This document shows positions 6,348 through 12,908 of a DNA stretch of 12,908 nucleotides, piece by piece (position 1 is the first letter of the stretch; the number at the start of each line of letters is the position of its first letter). The stretch is taken from NCBI GenBank assembly GCA_023400055.1, contig JAEXFN010000066.1, positions 1 to 12,908 of the forward strand, written 5' to 3'. The notes beneath the pieces are model-generated. The model worked only from the letters and a program-made list of their open reading frames with translations, made no database searches and had not been told where the DNA came from. The DNA comes from Bacillota bacterium (GTDB lineage: Bacteria > Bacillota > UBA4882 > UBA8346). A program made the translations under genes and the position numbers.

Positions 6348-7388
6348 TTATGCCATCTTCCGGTTCGAGATCAACACCCGTTTCAGATCTTGATAGTTCC
6401 GTTCCAGCGCCATTCCGGTGCCCCGGGCCACGCAGGTCAAAGGATCCTCGGCAATCTGAACCGGCATTCCGGTCTCCTCCATCAACAAGTGATCGATGCC
6501 TTGCAATAACGATCCGCCACCGGCCATCACAATGCCCTTATCAAGGATATCGGCGGCGAGTTCCGGCGGAGTCTTTTCCAAGGTCATCTTCACGGCTTCG
6601 ACGATTCCCGAAACCGGTTCGGTCAACGCTTCGCGAACTTCGTTGCTGGAGATGGTTATCGTTTTCGGCAGGCCGGTCAAGAGATCGCGGCCCCGGACAT
6701 CCAGCTTTTGTTCGGGTCCGACCGGATAGGCGGAGCCGATCTCCCGCTTGATATCTTCGGCGGTCCGCTCACCGACCATCAAATTATAATGGCGCTTAAT
6801 ATAATGGCCGATGGCCTCGTTCATCTCGTCGCCGGCAATCCGGATCGAACGGCTGGACACGATGCCGCCCAGGGAGATGACTGCCACTTCGGTGGTACCG
6901 CCGCCGATATCCACGATCAAGTTTCCGGTCGGCTCTTCCACCTGCAGCCCGGCCCCGATGGCCGCAGCCATCGGTTCTTCGATTAAAAAGACTTCCCTGG
7001 CCCCGGCTTGCAGGCCGGCATCCATGACCGCCCGTTTTTCGACCTCGGTCACTCCGGAAGGAACCCCGATAATCACCCGCGGCGAAAGCACACCGATATT
7101 TTTCCCCGATTTGCTGATGAAGTAATGCAACATTTTCTCGGTGACGTCGAAATCGGCGATGACGCCGTCCTTCATGGGGCGTACCGCGACGATGTTCCCG
7201 GGGGTGCGGCCCACCATTTGTTTGGCTTCGCTCCCCACGGCAAAAATATTATTTGTATCTTTTTCAATGGCTACCACCGTCGGTTCTTGCAGGACGATTC
7301 CCCGTCCTTGGACGTAAACCAAGGTATTGGCGGTACCCAGATCAATTCCCATATCTTTGGCAAAACGGCCTAACAATGATTTAAACAT
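6348..7388 (-). CDS. mreB: Rod shape-determining actin homologue MreB
   Basis: MreB is the bacterial actin that forms membrane-bound filaments steering the elongasome. The 346-residue length is typical. The actin-fold nucleotide site is complete: phosphate-1 DLGTANT (16-22), GVPSGVT (108-114), EEP (137-139), phosphate-2 DIGGGTTE (160-167) and the adenosine motif MAGGGSLL (288-295). The N-terminus MFKSLLGRFAKD can form a short amphipathic membrane-binding helix, as in other MreB proteins. The start is ATG at 7388, preceded by GGAGG about ten bases upstream. A 62-base gap separates it from radC; I saw no convincing promoter there. The mreC gene follows almost immediately, so the genes are co-transcribed. 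Confidence 0.98.
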   Translation of the reverse strand: MFKSLLGRFAKDMGIDLGTANTLVYVQGRGIVLQEPTVVAIEKDTNNIFAVGSEAKQMVGRTPGNIVAVRPMKDGVIADFDVTEKMLHYFISKSGKNIGVLSPRVIIGVPSGVTEVEKRAVMDAGLQAGAREVFLIEEPMAAAIGAGLQVEEPTGNLIVDIGGGTTEVAVISLGGIVSSRSIRIAGDEMNEAIGHYIKRHYNLMVGERTAEDIKREIGSAYPVGPEQKLDVRGRDLLTGLPKTITISSNEVREALTEPVSGIVEAVKMTLEKTPPELAADILDKGIVMAGGGSLLQGIDHLLMEETGMPVQIAEDPLTCVARGTGMALERNYQDLKRVLISNRKMA

Positions 7389-7450
7389 TCGATAGATTCC
7401 TCCAGATCTTATTCAATTTTGTGGGTGATTTATGTATTCAATCTGCCCTT

Positions 7451-8140
7451 TCAGGACAAGTGGCCGCGTTCTTTAAGACTAACATACCTATTATCGCCGA
7501 ATATTACATGATCAATTACTGAAATTCCCAAGATTTCCCCGGCCTCCTTGAGACGAGACGTGAGCAACAGATCGTCGTTGCTGGGCGTGGGGTCGCCGCT
7601 GGGATGGTTATGGGCCAATACTACGCCGGCACTGCTCATCTTCACCGCTTCCTTAAATACTTCCCGCGGATGGACCGGAGAGGAACTGAGAATTCCGATG
7701 GCCGTTGTTTCAATCCGTAAAACCTGGTTTTTCGTATTCAGGTGGACCACTTTGAAGTGCTCCCGGTCCAAATCCTGAAAACTCGCTTTTAAAAGATCGA
7801 AAATATCCTGGGGATTTCGAATCGCGGGCTGCAACACCGGATTGCTGGTCAGCACCCGGCGCCCCAGTTCAAAAGCTGCCTTTAACTGTACCGCCTTGGC
7901 AGGGCCGATCCCGTAACACGATGCGATCTCAGCCACCGAAGCTTTGGCAAGCCCACGCAAATCCTTGTAGGTGGCAATCAACTCCTCCGCTACATTAATG
8001 GCGGTTCGATTGGCCGAACCGGTCCGCAAGATAATCGCGATTAACTCAGCGGCCGCCAAATGTTCCGGGCCGTTGTGGATCAAGCGTTCCCGGGGGCGTT
8101 CCTCCAGCGGCAAGTCTTTGATCGTAAGCCGGCTCTCCAC
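7451..8140 (-). CDS. radC: RadC family JAB1/MPN-domain protein
   Basis: RadC proteins carry a JAMM metalloprotease-like fold. Their cellular role is unsettled, and the old link to DNA repair has been withdrawn for E. coli. The 229-residue protein has the UPF0758 N-terminal region and a helix-hairpin-helix segment (about 63-95, YGIGPAKAVQLKAAF). The JAMM core follows, with VHPREVFKEA and then HNHPSGDPTPSNDD (His177, His179, Asp190 as predicted zinc ligands), all intact. The start is GTG at 8140, with AGGTGA (8145-8150) four bases upstream and overlapping the maf stop, so it is translationally close to maf. Its place between maf and mreB is the classic Bacillota arrangement. Confidence 0.97.
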   Translation of the reverse strand: MESRLTIKDLPLEERPRERLIHNGPEHLAAAELIAIILRTGSANRTAINVAEELIATYKDLRGLAKASVAEIASCYGIGPAKAVQLKAAFELGRRVLTSNPVLQPAIRNPQDIFDLLKASFQDLDREHFKVVHLNTKNQVLRIETTAIGILSSSPVHPREVFKEAVKMSSAGVVLAHNHPSGDPTPSNDDLLLTSRLKEAGEILGISVIDHVIFGDNRYVSLKERGHLS

Positions 8141-8149
8141 GCAATCACC

Positions 8150-8731
8150 TCACCAGACTGATACTCCCAACTCCGTTAAAGCTGCCGCCAATCGGCTCAG
8201 CGGTAATCCAACCACATTAAAATAACAGCCTTGAATCCGCTCCACCAGCAAAGCGCCCTTGCCTTGAATCCCATAAGCGCCCGCCTTATCGAGCGGTTCT
8301 CCGGTGGCCACGTAATTGCGGATCTCAGCCGGCGGCAAGCGCCGGAAAGTCACCCGGGTTTCTTCCGCAAAAGTCATGACCCGGCCCTCGGGTACGGCGA
8401 TCAGAGCGACTCCGGTAAACACCGAATGTTCCTTGCCGCTTAAGGACGAAAGCATCGCTGCGGCCTGAGCAGGATCAGCCGGTTTTCCCAGAATCACGCC
8501 GTCGGACACCACCACGGTATCCGCACCGATGATAATACCGGTCGATACCGTCGCCGCCACCTGCTCGGCTTTGTGGCGAGCCAGTCGGGCGACATAATCA
8601 TCCGGCCGGACCGCAGCCGTGGGAGGCTCTTCGACCCAATGGCTGGCGACAACCCGAAACTCCAGTCCGATTTGCCGGAGCAATTCCGCCCGGCGGGGCG
8701 AAGTAGAAGCTAAAATCAATGGTTTCGTCAT
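8150..8731 (-). CDS. maf: Maf-family nucleoside triphosphate pyrophosphatase
   Basis: Maf proteins hydrolyse non-canonical or dTTP/UTP-type nucleoside triphosphates to monophosphates, acting as house-cleaning enzymes; overexpression affects septation in Bacillus. The 193-residue protein carries the family motifs LASTSPRRAELL (SPRR 11-14), IGADTVV (Asp71 as likely catalytic acid), LGKP, EPLDKAGAYGIQG (145-157) and GCYFNVVGLPL near the C-terminus. The motif set matches the dTTP/UTP (YhdE-like) group; substrate assignment is inference. The start is ATG at 8731, three bases after the DUF4321 gene stop, and radC begins nine bases past its end. Confidence 0.97.
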   Translation of the reverse strand: MTKPLILASTSPRRAELLRQIGLEFRVVASHWVEEPPTAAVRPDDYVARLARHKAEQVAATVSTGIIIGADTVVVSDGVILGKPADPAQAAAMLSSLSGKEHSVFTGVALIAVPEGRVMTFAEETRVTFRRLPPAEIRNYVATGEPLDKAGAYGIQGKGALLVERIQGCYFNVVGLPLSRLAAALTELGVSVW

Positions 8732-8734
8732 GTC

Positions 8735-9031
8735 TTATAACCGTCGATACACTAAGAATGCCCCCGCCACGCCCAGAATCGTGGCCAGGTTCAAATTGAC
8801 TTTAAAGCCGAAGGTCAAAGAAAAGGCGTCGGCCAAATGCAACGTTTGTGGCGCCATATTGGCGGAAGCTCCGACTGCCATAAACGGAAGGTAAGGTTTT
8901 AAGATCTGTCCCAGAATCGTCCCGAAGATGAAGCCAATCAGCAATAGGATTACCAGCACCAACCAATGCGCATGCCCGGAACGACTCAAAGTCAGGTCAC
9001 CATCCAATTTATTTTGGGTTAGTGATTCCAC
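8735..9031 (-). CDS. DUF4321 small membrane protein
   Basis: A 98-residue membrane protein of unknown function matching the DUF4321 pattern found before maf in many Bacillota. It has two membrane helices (about 23-44 and 79-96). The second is preceded by the family-like SLTFGFKVNLNLATILG, and the protein ends in YRRL. A polar N-terminal stretch of about 20 residues precedes helix 1. The start is GTG at 9031, with TGGAG a few bases upstream. As first gene of the operon it stands behind a 200-base gap and three bases before maf. A membrane role linked to envelope growth is only suggested by context. Confidence 0.85.
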   Translation of the reverse strand: MESLTQNKLDGDLTLSRSGHAHWLVLVILLLIGFIFGTILGQILKPYLPFMAVGASANMAPQTLHLADAFSLTFGFKVNLNLATILGVAGAFLVYRRL

Positions 9032-9117
9032 AATCTCCAGTGAAAATCCTTTTGGTTTTCCGAAATCTGCATAAATTTATCTGGGATTTTAGAAAAAAAC
9101 TAACAATCGGACGAATT

Positions 9118-9129
9118 TTTTGCGCAAAA
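9118..9129. promoter_or_regulatory. Operator-like palindrome upstream of the DUF4321-mre operon
   Basis: TTTTGCGCAAAA is a perfect 12-base palindrome about 90 bases before the operon's first start codon. On the minus strand it lies between two copies of TCGTCC. A TAAAAT -10-like hexamer occurs downstream in the leader, but no good -35 is correctly spaced, so the promoter itself is not placed. Confidence 0.25.
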
Positions 9130-9191
9130 TGGGACGACTTTGTTTTCAGACGCCGCCGGGAAATGTGACATAACGCAATGTACTGATTATA

Positions 9192-9228
9192 GAACAAAAC
9201 GCCGGTGGGATCCACCGACGATTTTTTC
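9192..9228 (-). terminator. Strong intrinsic terminator after the lipoprotein gene
   Basis: A perfect 9-bp stem (9200-9208 with 9212-9220, one G-T wobble) and a three-base loop. On the minus strand it is followed by TTTTGTTCT; on the plus strand by ATTTTTT, so it could act in both directions. It lies about 20 bases after the lipoprotein stop and separates that block from the mre operon. Confidence 0.88.
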
Positions 9229-9242
9229 CATACGGAGCCAGA

Positions 9243-10439
9243 CTACCTTCCCCAACTCGGTTCGTCCTTGTTTCCCGAACCGCTGCTCAACATCAGCCAA
9301 TCATAAGGGTCCACCGGTGCCGCATCCGTCCTTTGCGGGTCAAATTTCACGCAATAAATATCGGTTCGGGTATCATAAGCGATCGCCGCCGCAAAGAAAA
9401 GCAGCCAGGTGCCATCCGCGGCTCTCAACCATCCCGGATGTTGATGGTTGGCGACGTGTTTTGCGCCGAAATCGGCGGTTACCTGGCGCACGGAATGATC
9501 GGCCGGATTCAACACGAAGATATAGCGGGGTCCTTGCGGATTGGCCCGGGCATCAAAGGCCAGATATTTTCCGTCAGGACTCCAGCAGGGATTCCCCGGA
9601 TCAGTTTGATCCGTCAACGTCCGTATATTGACCAACTGCGCAGCCGTGAGATCCGCCAGCCAAAGTTTGTTACTATTAATATAGGCGATCTGGGTACCTT
9701 CCGGATGAATGGCCGGTTCATAGCCAGCGGTCAATTTCAGCGGCGGCTCCGGCGGATTCGAAGTAAGCCGGTAACGATAGAGCGCCCCGCTCCCGGAGCG
9801 CATGGAATGAAAAATCAAGAGATGCTCCGCTTGGTTGGCGCTCACGCTCGGCTGGTCCTCGTTTTCCTTGCTGCTGCAAAGGGCTTGCGCCAAATCGGCG
9901 GTCCGGTCATACAGATATAAATCCTTTTTATTCCCCGGTTCCAAATCCGAGCTGAAGATGATCTGGGTATCCGAAACCCGGACCGGATCTCCTTCATCGC
10001 TCGGGTAAGCGACCAACGGAGTGGCGCGGCGGGTCGCCAAATCCAGCTGATAAATATCGTGGCCCTTGGTGCGGCTGGCGCGGTATAAAAGCGTTCCATC
10101 CAACTTGACGGCGCTTTTCATATAGACATTGTCGACCGGGCGGCCCACGTAATCGAGGTCATAGTCGGCCGCCGCATAGTAGGGCCGTTCCAGATGCATC
10201 CGGTAGGCGCCGGGCGGCAGATCGGCGATCTGAATTTGGCCCGCATTATCCGATTGCAACTGATAATCGCCGACGCGGACGGACACGCCCGGAATCGGCT
10301 CCTGCGTCTGCGCGTCGATCACTTTCAATTGAAACTGGCCGCTGCGCGGGCCCGGTTTATTTAAGCATCCCGCGATCAAAATGGCCGGTAGCGTCAGCCA
10401 AACCAGGGATTTCCGGTTTAAGAAAAAGAAAAAAGTCAT
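9243..10439 (-). CDS. Lipoprotein with carboxypeptidase-regulatory-like domain and TolB-like beta-propeller
   Basis: The protein has 398 residues, is predicted to be exported, and no specific function is recognised. A signal peptide ends in the lipobox LIAGC (lipidated Cys25). Residues about 36-108 form a CarboxypepD_reg-like beta-sandwich (DAQTQEPIPGVSVRVG, LPPGAYRM). The rest shows PD40/TolB-type propeller blades, such as HPEGTQIAYI, CWSPDGKYLAFDA and a final DEPSWGR. Such propellers usually bind proteins or polysaccharides. The ATG at 10439 has no good ribosome site (a GGGAG lies some 24 bases upstream), so the start is uncertain, although the signal peptide supports it. The gene follows the Tic20-like gene after 168 bases and ends before a strong terminator. 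Confidence 0.85.
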   Translation of the reverse strand: MTFFFFLNRKSLVWLTLPAILIAGCLNKPGPRSGQFQLKVIDAQTQEPIPGVSVRVGDYQLQSDNAGQIQIADLPPGAYRMHLERPYYAAADYDLDYVGRPVDNVYMKSAVKLDGTLLYRASRTKGHDIYQLDLATRRATPLVAYPSDEGDPVRVSDTQIIFSSDLEPGNKKDLYLYDRTADLAQALCSSKENEDQPSVSANQAEHLLIFHSMRSGSGALYRYRLTSNPPEPPLKLTAGYEPAIHPEGTQIAYINSNKLWLADLTAAQLVNIRTLTDQTDPGNPCWSPDGKYLAFDARANPQGPRYIFVLNPADHSVRQVTADFGAKHVANHQHPGWLRAADGTWLLFFAAAIAYDTRTDIYCVKFDPQRTDAAPVDPYDWLMLSSGSGNKDEPSWGR

Positions 10440-10607
10440 GACGAAATAATTCGCCCGACTCCCAATAAATTCCTGTATGAATTTACCATTTTTTAAACAA
10501 TTTTAATCTTAATCCCCGAAATTCAGCCACGACGCCGCTCCGGTACCAGCCAACCATTTATCCGGCGGGTAAATCCCCGCTCAAAGCGGGCTGAGGGAAA
10601 CCCGATC
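10440..10607. other. Gap between the Tic20-like and lipoprotein genes
   Basis: It holds a small perfect hairpin on the minus strand (CCCGCT, loop, AGCGGG; 10576-10590) just past the Tic20-like stop. No T-run follows, so it is only a weak terminator candidate. About 40 A+T-rich bases around 10475-10512 precede the lipoprotein gene and could hold its promoter, for example TTGTTT with a poor TACAGG at 17 bases. Confidence 0.4.
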
Positions 10608-10940
10608 TTATTCCATCAGACCTTGAGCCAGATCGTAAATGAGCGGGACCCGGAAATAATCCCCTTGCCAACAACGGATCGCCAGCAACAGCTGAAAAAT
10701 CAGCCAAACGATGCATAGCAGTTGCACCAAGAGCGGCCCGACCAGCGGAAGCAGCCGCAATAACGGCCCGATTACCAGATAAGCGACCGTGCTGCATATC
10801 CCCAAGTATAATGCCTGATAACCATGATAACGGATGAAACGTTCCTTGCGCAGGCGGGTACAGACAAAGAGCAGGCTTACCGGCCAGACCGGGTAGGCGA
10901 CGGCCAGCAACAAACGCAGTTCCGGACTGAGATCTTCCAT
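10608..10940 (-). CDS. Small membrane protein, Tic20/DUF4870-like
   Basis: A 110-residue membrane protein with three hydrophobic helices (about 8-28, 42-63 and 66-90). The pattern of a basic loop with FIRYHGYQAL after helix 1, Gly/Pro-rich turns between helices, and a C-terminal FRVPLIYDLAQGL resembles the Tic20/DUF4870 group, whose bacterial members have no firm function. The ATG at 10940 is supported by GGAGGG about seven bases upstream. It stands 86 bases after the transglutaminase-like gene in the same direction, with no convincing terminator between, so co-transcription is plausible. Confidence 0.75.
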   Translation of the reverse strand: MEDLSPELRLLLAVAYPVWPVSLLFVCTRLRKERFIRYHGYQALYLGICSTVAYLVIGPLLRLLPLVGPLLVQLLCIVWLIFQLLLAIRCWQGDYFRVPLIYDLAQGLME

Positions 10941-11026
10941 GTAAATCCCTCCATTCTATAAATATGAAGGGACAGCGGGAAATATTTGTATTGTTGCTTG
11001 CGAAGCCTAACATTGCCGGCGACCGG

Positions 11027-12031
11027 CTATTGTTTGCGAATCGTGGTCCGCAGCCCGATTTGGAGCCGGGCGGGATTAGCGGCAGCATAGATATAGGTGG
11101 AGTTAATCCGCTCATCCTTATCGAAACTGGCGAAAAGGTGGCAATCGTCCGCGGCAATCCGCCCGAAAAAATCGAAATCGGCCACCCGGGCGCCGTTTTG
11201 GTAGCGCAAGGAGGTGGGATCCACAACCGTCCACCCCAAACCCGGCAAATAACTCTCGGCCCAGGCATGAGCATAGGGGGCAAGATCCGTCTCCGCGCTG
11301 CCCATTTTTCGGGGGTTAAAGCGAAAGCCGGCCACGAAGCGGGACGGAACTCCCGCCGTCCGGCAAAGCGCGATGTAGAGCAGACTGAAATCGGTACACA
11401 CGCCCCGTTTCCGCTGCCAAGCCAAGACTGCACTATGCCGGCCCGGCCGGGCTGGATCGTAAGTCAGCCGGGAATTGACAAAGGCGAAAACCCGGCGGGC
11501 TTTCTCCAGCTGATTGGAACAACCCCGGGTCAAGCCGGCGGCCAAGGCGCGCAGCGACGGATCGCCGACCTCGATTCCGGCCTCGGGTTTTAAAAAAGCG
11601 GGATCGCCGTAGTCGGATCCGCCGCAACGTTCCAAATGGTAGTCGATCGCCGCATTAAAGAGCGTGTAGCTGAACTCCGCCAGGAATCTCCCGCCGCGCG
11701 GCAGCGACCCCAATTCCAGCGCGGCGCTCTGGCCATTCGCCGACTGGCGCAAGCGGATCTCCCTCCGGGCCGCCGCCGGAGCAATCGTAAAAGAACGGAG
11801 CGTTTGGTACGGCGGAAGATGTTCGGTCATCAGGAGCGGGAACTGAACCCGCAAACGACTGACCGGTCCGCCGCGATTGACGATCTCCAGCAACTGCCGG
11901 ACCCGGTAAGACTGATAATGGCTCAGGCTGAATCGGCTCACGGCGCCGGCGCCGGCCGCCCAAAACACCGTGAGCAAAGCCAGACCGAAAAGGATTTTGG
12001 CGGGCTTCATTTTTCGCTTCATGGCGATCAT
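11027..12031 (-). CDS. Secreted or membrane-anchored transglutaminase-like protein
   Basis: The 334-residue protein has a transglutaminase-core domain of the cysteine-protease fold. A basic N-terminus and hydrophobic segment (about 10-30) act as signal peptide or anchor. A beta-rich region (about 40-130) follows, then the catalytic domain with RGVCTDFSLLYIALCRTAG (Cys212), PYAHAWAE (His255) and GWTVVDPTS (Asp271), so the Cys-His-Asp triad is intact. Bacterial members are usually peptidases or cross-linking enzymes of the envelope; the substrate is unknown. Three in-frame ATG codons (12031, 12022, 12010) precede the signal segment and none has a clear ribosome site, so the start is uncertain. 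It lies 65 bases after the GH13 stop. Confidence 0.9.
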   Translation of the reverse strand: MIAMKRKMKPAKILFGLALLTVFWAAGAGAVSRFSLSHYQSYRVRQLLEIVNRGGPVSRLRVQFPLLMTEHLPPYQTLRSFTIAPAAARREIRLRQSANGQSAALELGSLPRGGRFLAEFSYTLFNAAIDYHLERCGGSDYGDPAFLKPEAGIEVGDPSLRALAAGLTRGCSNQLEKARRVFAFVNSRLTYDPARPGRHSAVLAWQRKRGVCTDFSLLYIALCRTAGVPSRFVAGFRFNPRKMGSAETDLAPYAHAWAESYLPGLGWTVVDPTSLRYQNGARVADFDFFGRIAADDCHLFASFDKDERINSTYIYAAANPARLQIGLRTTIRKQ

Positions 12032-12096
12032 AATTAAGCCGGCGTTCCCAAAATCCTTTCTTCTTTCTCAGGCCGACCCAAAAATCATTGACCCGA

Positions 12097-12908
12097 TTAT
12101 TGCACCCATTTGTAAACGAAGCCGCTGCTCGACGGGAGCATGAAATTGGGGAACCGGCCGGTGGTCTCGATCGTTTCCGGGGTTTCCGACGAGTTGTCGC
12201 CGCGGGGCGGCAGATCATTCACCCGGTCGATGTCCGCCAGCTTCACCCAGCGGCCGGGGCTGCCGAAGTCGACCTCCAGCTCGATGTCATACGGTTCGAA
12301 ATTGAACAGCACCACCAGTTGCTCGTAGGGAGCATCCGCGGGTTTGGCGCGCCAGCCGACCACCAGCCGTCCCTGGCCGCGCTCCAGCCAGGGTCCGACG
12401 ATGAACTGGAATCTGCCCTCGCCGATCAGGTCGGACCCGGACATTTTCAAACCGGGGTAACGCCGACGCAACTGGATGAGTCGGCTGGCCCACTGGTAAA
12501 AAGAATGCTTCCGCAGGTCGGCGGGCCATTCGAACTGCACCCGGTTGCGCGGCCGGTCGACTCCGAACTCCTGCCCCATATACAGCATCGGTTGACCCAG
12601 GGCCATGATCGTCGCCATCAGGCCCAAACGGGCCTTGCGTTCCTTGGCCGGTCCGGTCTGGAGCGCCGGCCCGTCGGTGGCCACTTCGTACGACATGCTG
12701 TTTTCATCGTGGCTTTCGCAGTAATTGATGACATTGTTGGTGTGCGCGGCATAGAAATTGCGGCAGTAGTAAAAGACGTCCCCCAGATGCTCGGGATTGT
12801 TGGTCACCCAGTCCTGATAGACTCCCTCCCGGAGCAGCGCTTTCATTTTGTCATGAAAAGGGTCGCACCACTGGGCGAAGCCGTTCCACCCCTGCAGATT
12901 CAGATCCG
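12097..12908 (-). CDS. GH13 alpha-amylase/branching-enzyme-like protein, C-terminal part
   Basis: This is the C-terminal part of the enzyme that begins at 1574. The last 127 bases repeat bases 1-127 exactly, and the reading frames agree across the join (2,259 bases including the stop, a multiple of three). It carries GH13 region IV as CESHDENSM, which supplies the transition-state Asp (residue 550 of the joined protein) and so completes the Asp444/Glu477/Asp550 triad. The SHDE form is seen in branching enzymes and in some unassigned amylases. The rest of the barrel and an all-beta C-terminal domain follow (VVLFNFEPYDIELEV), ending in a Trp-Val-Gln tail and TAA. The transglutaminase-like gene starts 65 bases further on in the same direction, so the two may be co-transcribed. 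If the window is not circular, this would instead be a separate paralogue sharing 127 identical bases. Confidence 0.9.
   Translation of the reverse strand, partial: DLNLQGWNGFAQWCDPFHDKMKALLREGVYQDWVTNNPEHLGDVFYYCRNFYAAHTNNVINYCESHDENSMSYEVATDGPALQTGPAKERKARLGLMATIMALGQPMLYMGQEFGVDRPRNRVQFEWPADLRKHSFYQWASRLIQLRRRYPGLKMSGSDLIGEGRFQFIVGPWLERGQGRLVVGWRAKPADAPYEQLVVLFNFEPYDIELEVDFGSPGRWVKLADIDRVNDLPPRGDNSSETPETIETTGRFPNFMLPSSSGFVYKWVQ
12782..12908. repeat. Terminal direct repeat, right copy
   Basis: Exact copy of bases 1-127 (base 1 corresponds to 12782 and base 127 to 12908). Joining the two ends keeps the GH13 frame open, which argues for true adjacency or a tandem arrangement rather than a chance repeat. 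Confidence 0.97.

Noticed and set aside
7389..7450. Promoter directly upstream of mreB (TTGTCC, 17 bases, TACATA)
   Set aside because: Only partial hexamer matches; the spacing is good but the match is no better than chance in A+T-rich sequence.
9009..9215. Minus-strand 68-codon frame before the DUF4321 gene
   Set aside because: It overlaps the DUF4321 start and the terminator stem and shows no motif; it is chance coding in the leader.
10558..11433. Minus-strand frame of about 290 codons
   Set aside because: It is out of frame with, and overlaps, both the transglutaminase-like and Tic20-like genes, whose motifs and ribosome site are convincing.

Overview
The window looks like chromosomal DNA of a Bacillota (Firmicutes-type) bacterium of moderate to high G+C. 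The main reason is the gene order DUF4321 - maf - radC - mreB - mreC - mreD - PBP2 (mrdA) - minC, which is the rod-shape/division cluster of Clostridia-like lineages. Every convincing gene is on the minus strand, so transcription runs from high to low coordinates. I see no convincing plus-strand gene, tRNA, rRNA, transposase, relaxase or replication protein.

The ends matter. Bases 1-127 and 12782-12908 are identical, so the sequence closes on itself as a 12,781-base circle or tandem unit. The GH13 glucan-active enzyme gene cut at both ends becomes one open 752-residue frame when the ends are joined (start at 1574, down to 1, on through 12781 to the stop at 12097). A 127-base overlap is also a common maximal assembly k-mer, so the circle may be a real molecule, a tandem duplication or a graph artefact.

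Layout in the direction of transcription: (a) GH13 enzyme (1574 to 1, then 12908 to 12097); (b) secreted transglutaminase-like protein (12031-11027), small Tic20/DUF4870-like membrane protein (10940-10608) and a lipoprotein with a carboxypeptidase-regulatory-like domain and a TolB-like propeller (10439-9243), closed by a strong terminator at about 9192-9228; (c) the shape operon DUF4321, maf, radC, mreB, mreC, mreD, mrdA (9031-2902), closed by a strong terminator at 2835-2860; (d) minC alone (2694-2023), with a hairpin-bearing leader, a 21-bp tandem repeat array behind it and a terminator at 1721-1749; then back to the GH13 gene.

How the genes work together: MreB, MreC, MreD and PBP2 are the core elongasome that directs lateral peptidoglycan synthesis. 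MinC inhibits FtsZ and normally acts with MinD, but minD is not next to it here. Maf and RadC are conserved passengers of this locus. Block (a)-(b) has no established joint role; it combines alpha-glucan metabolism with envelope proteins.

The points most worth a second look are the circular closure, the missing minD, the 21-bp repeat array with its dyad, and the four-gene GH13/transglutaminase/lipoprotein block. No clearly new biological system could be demonstrated from sequence alone.
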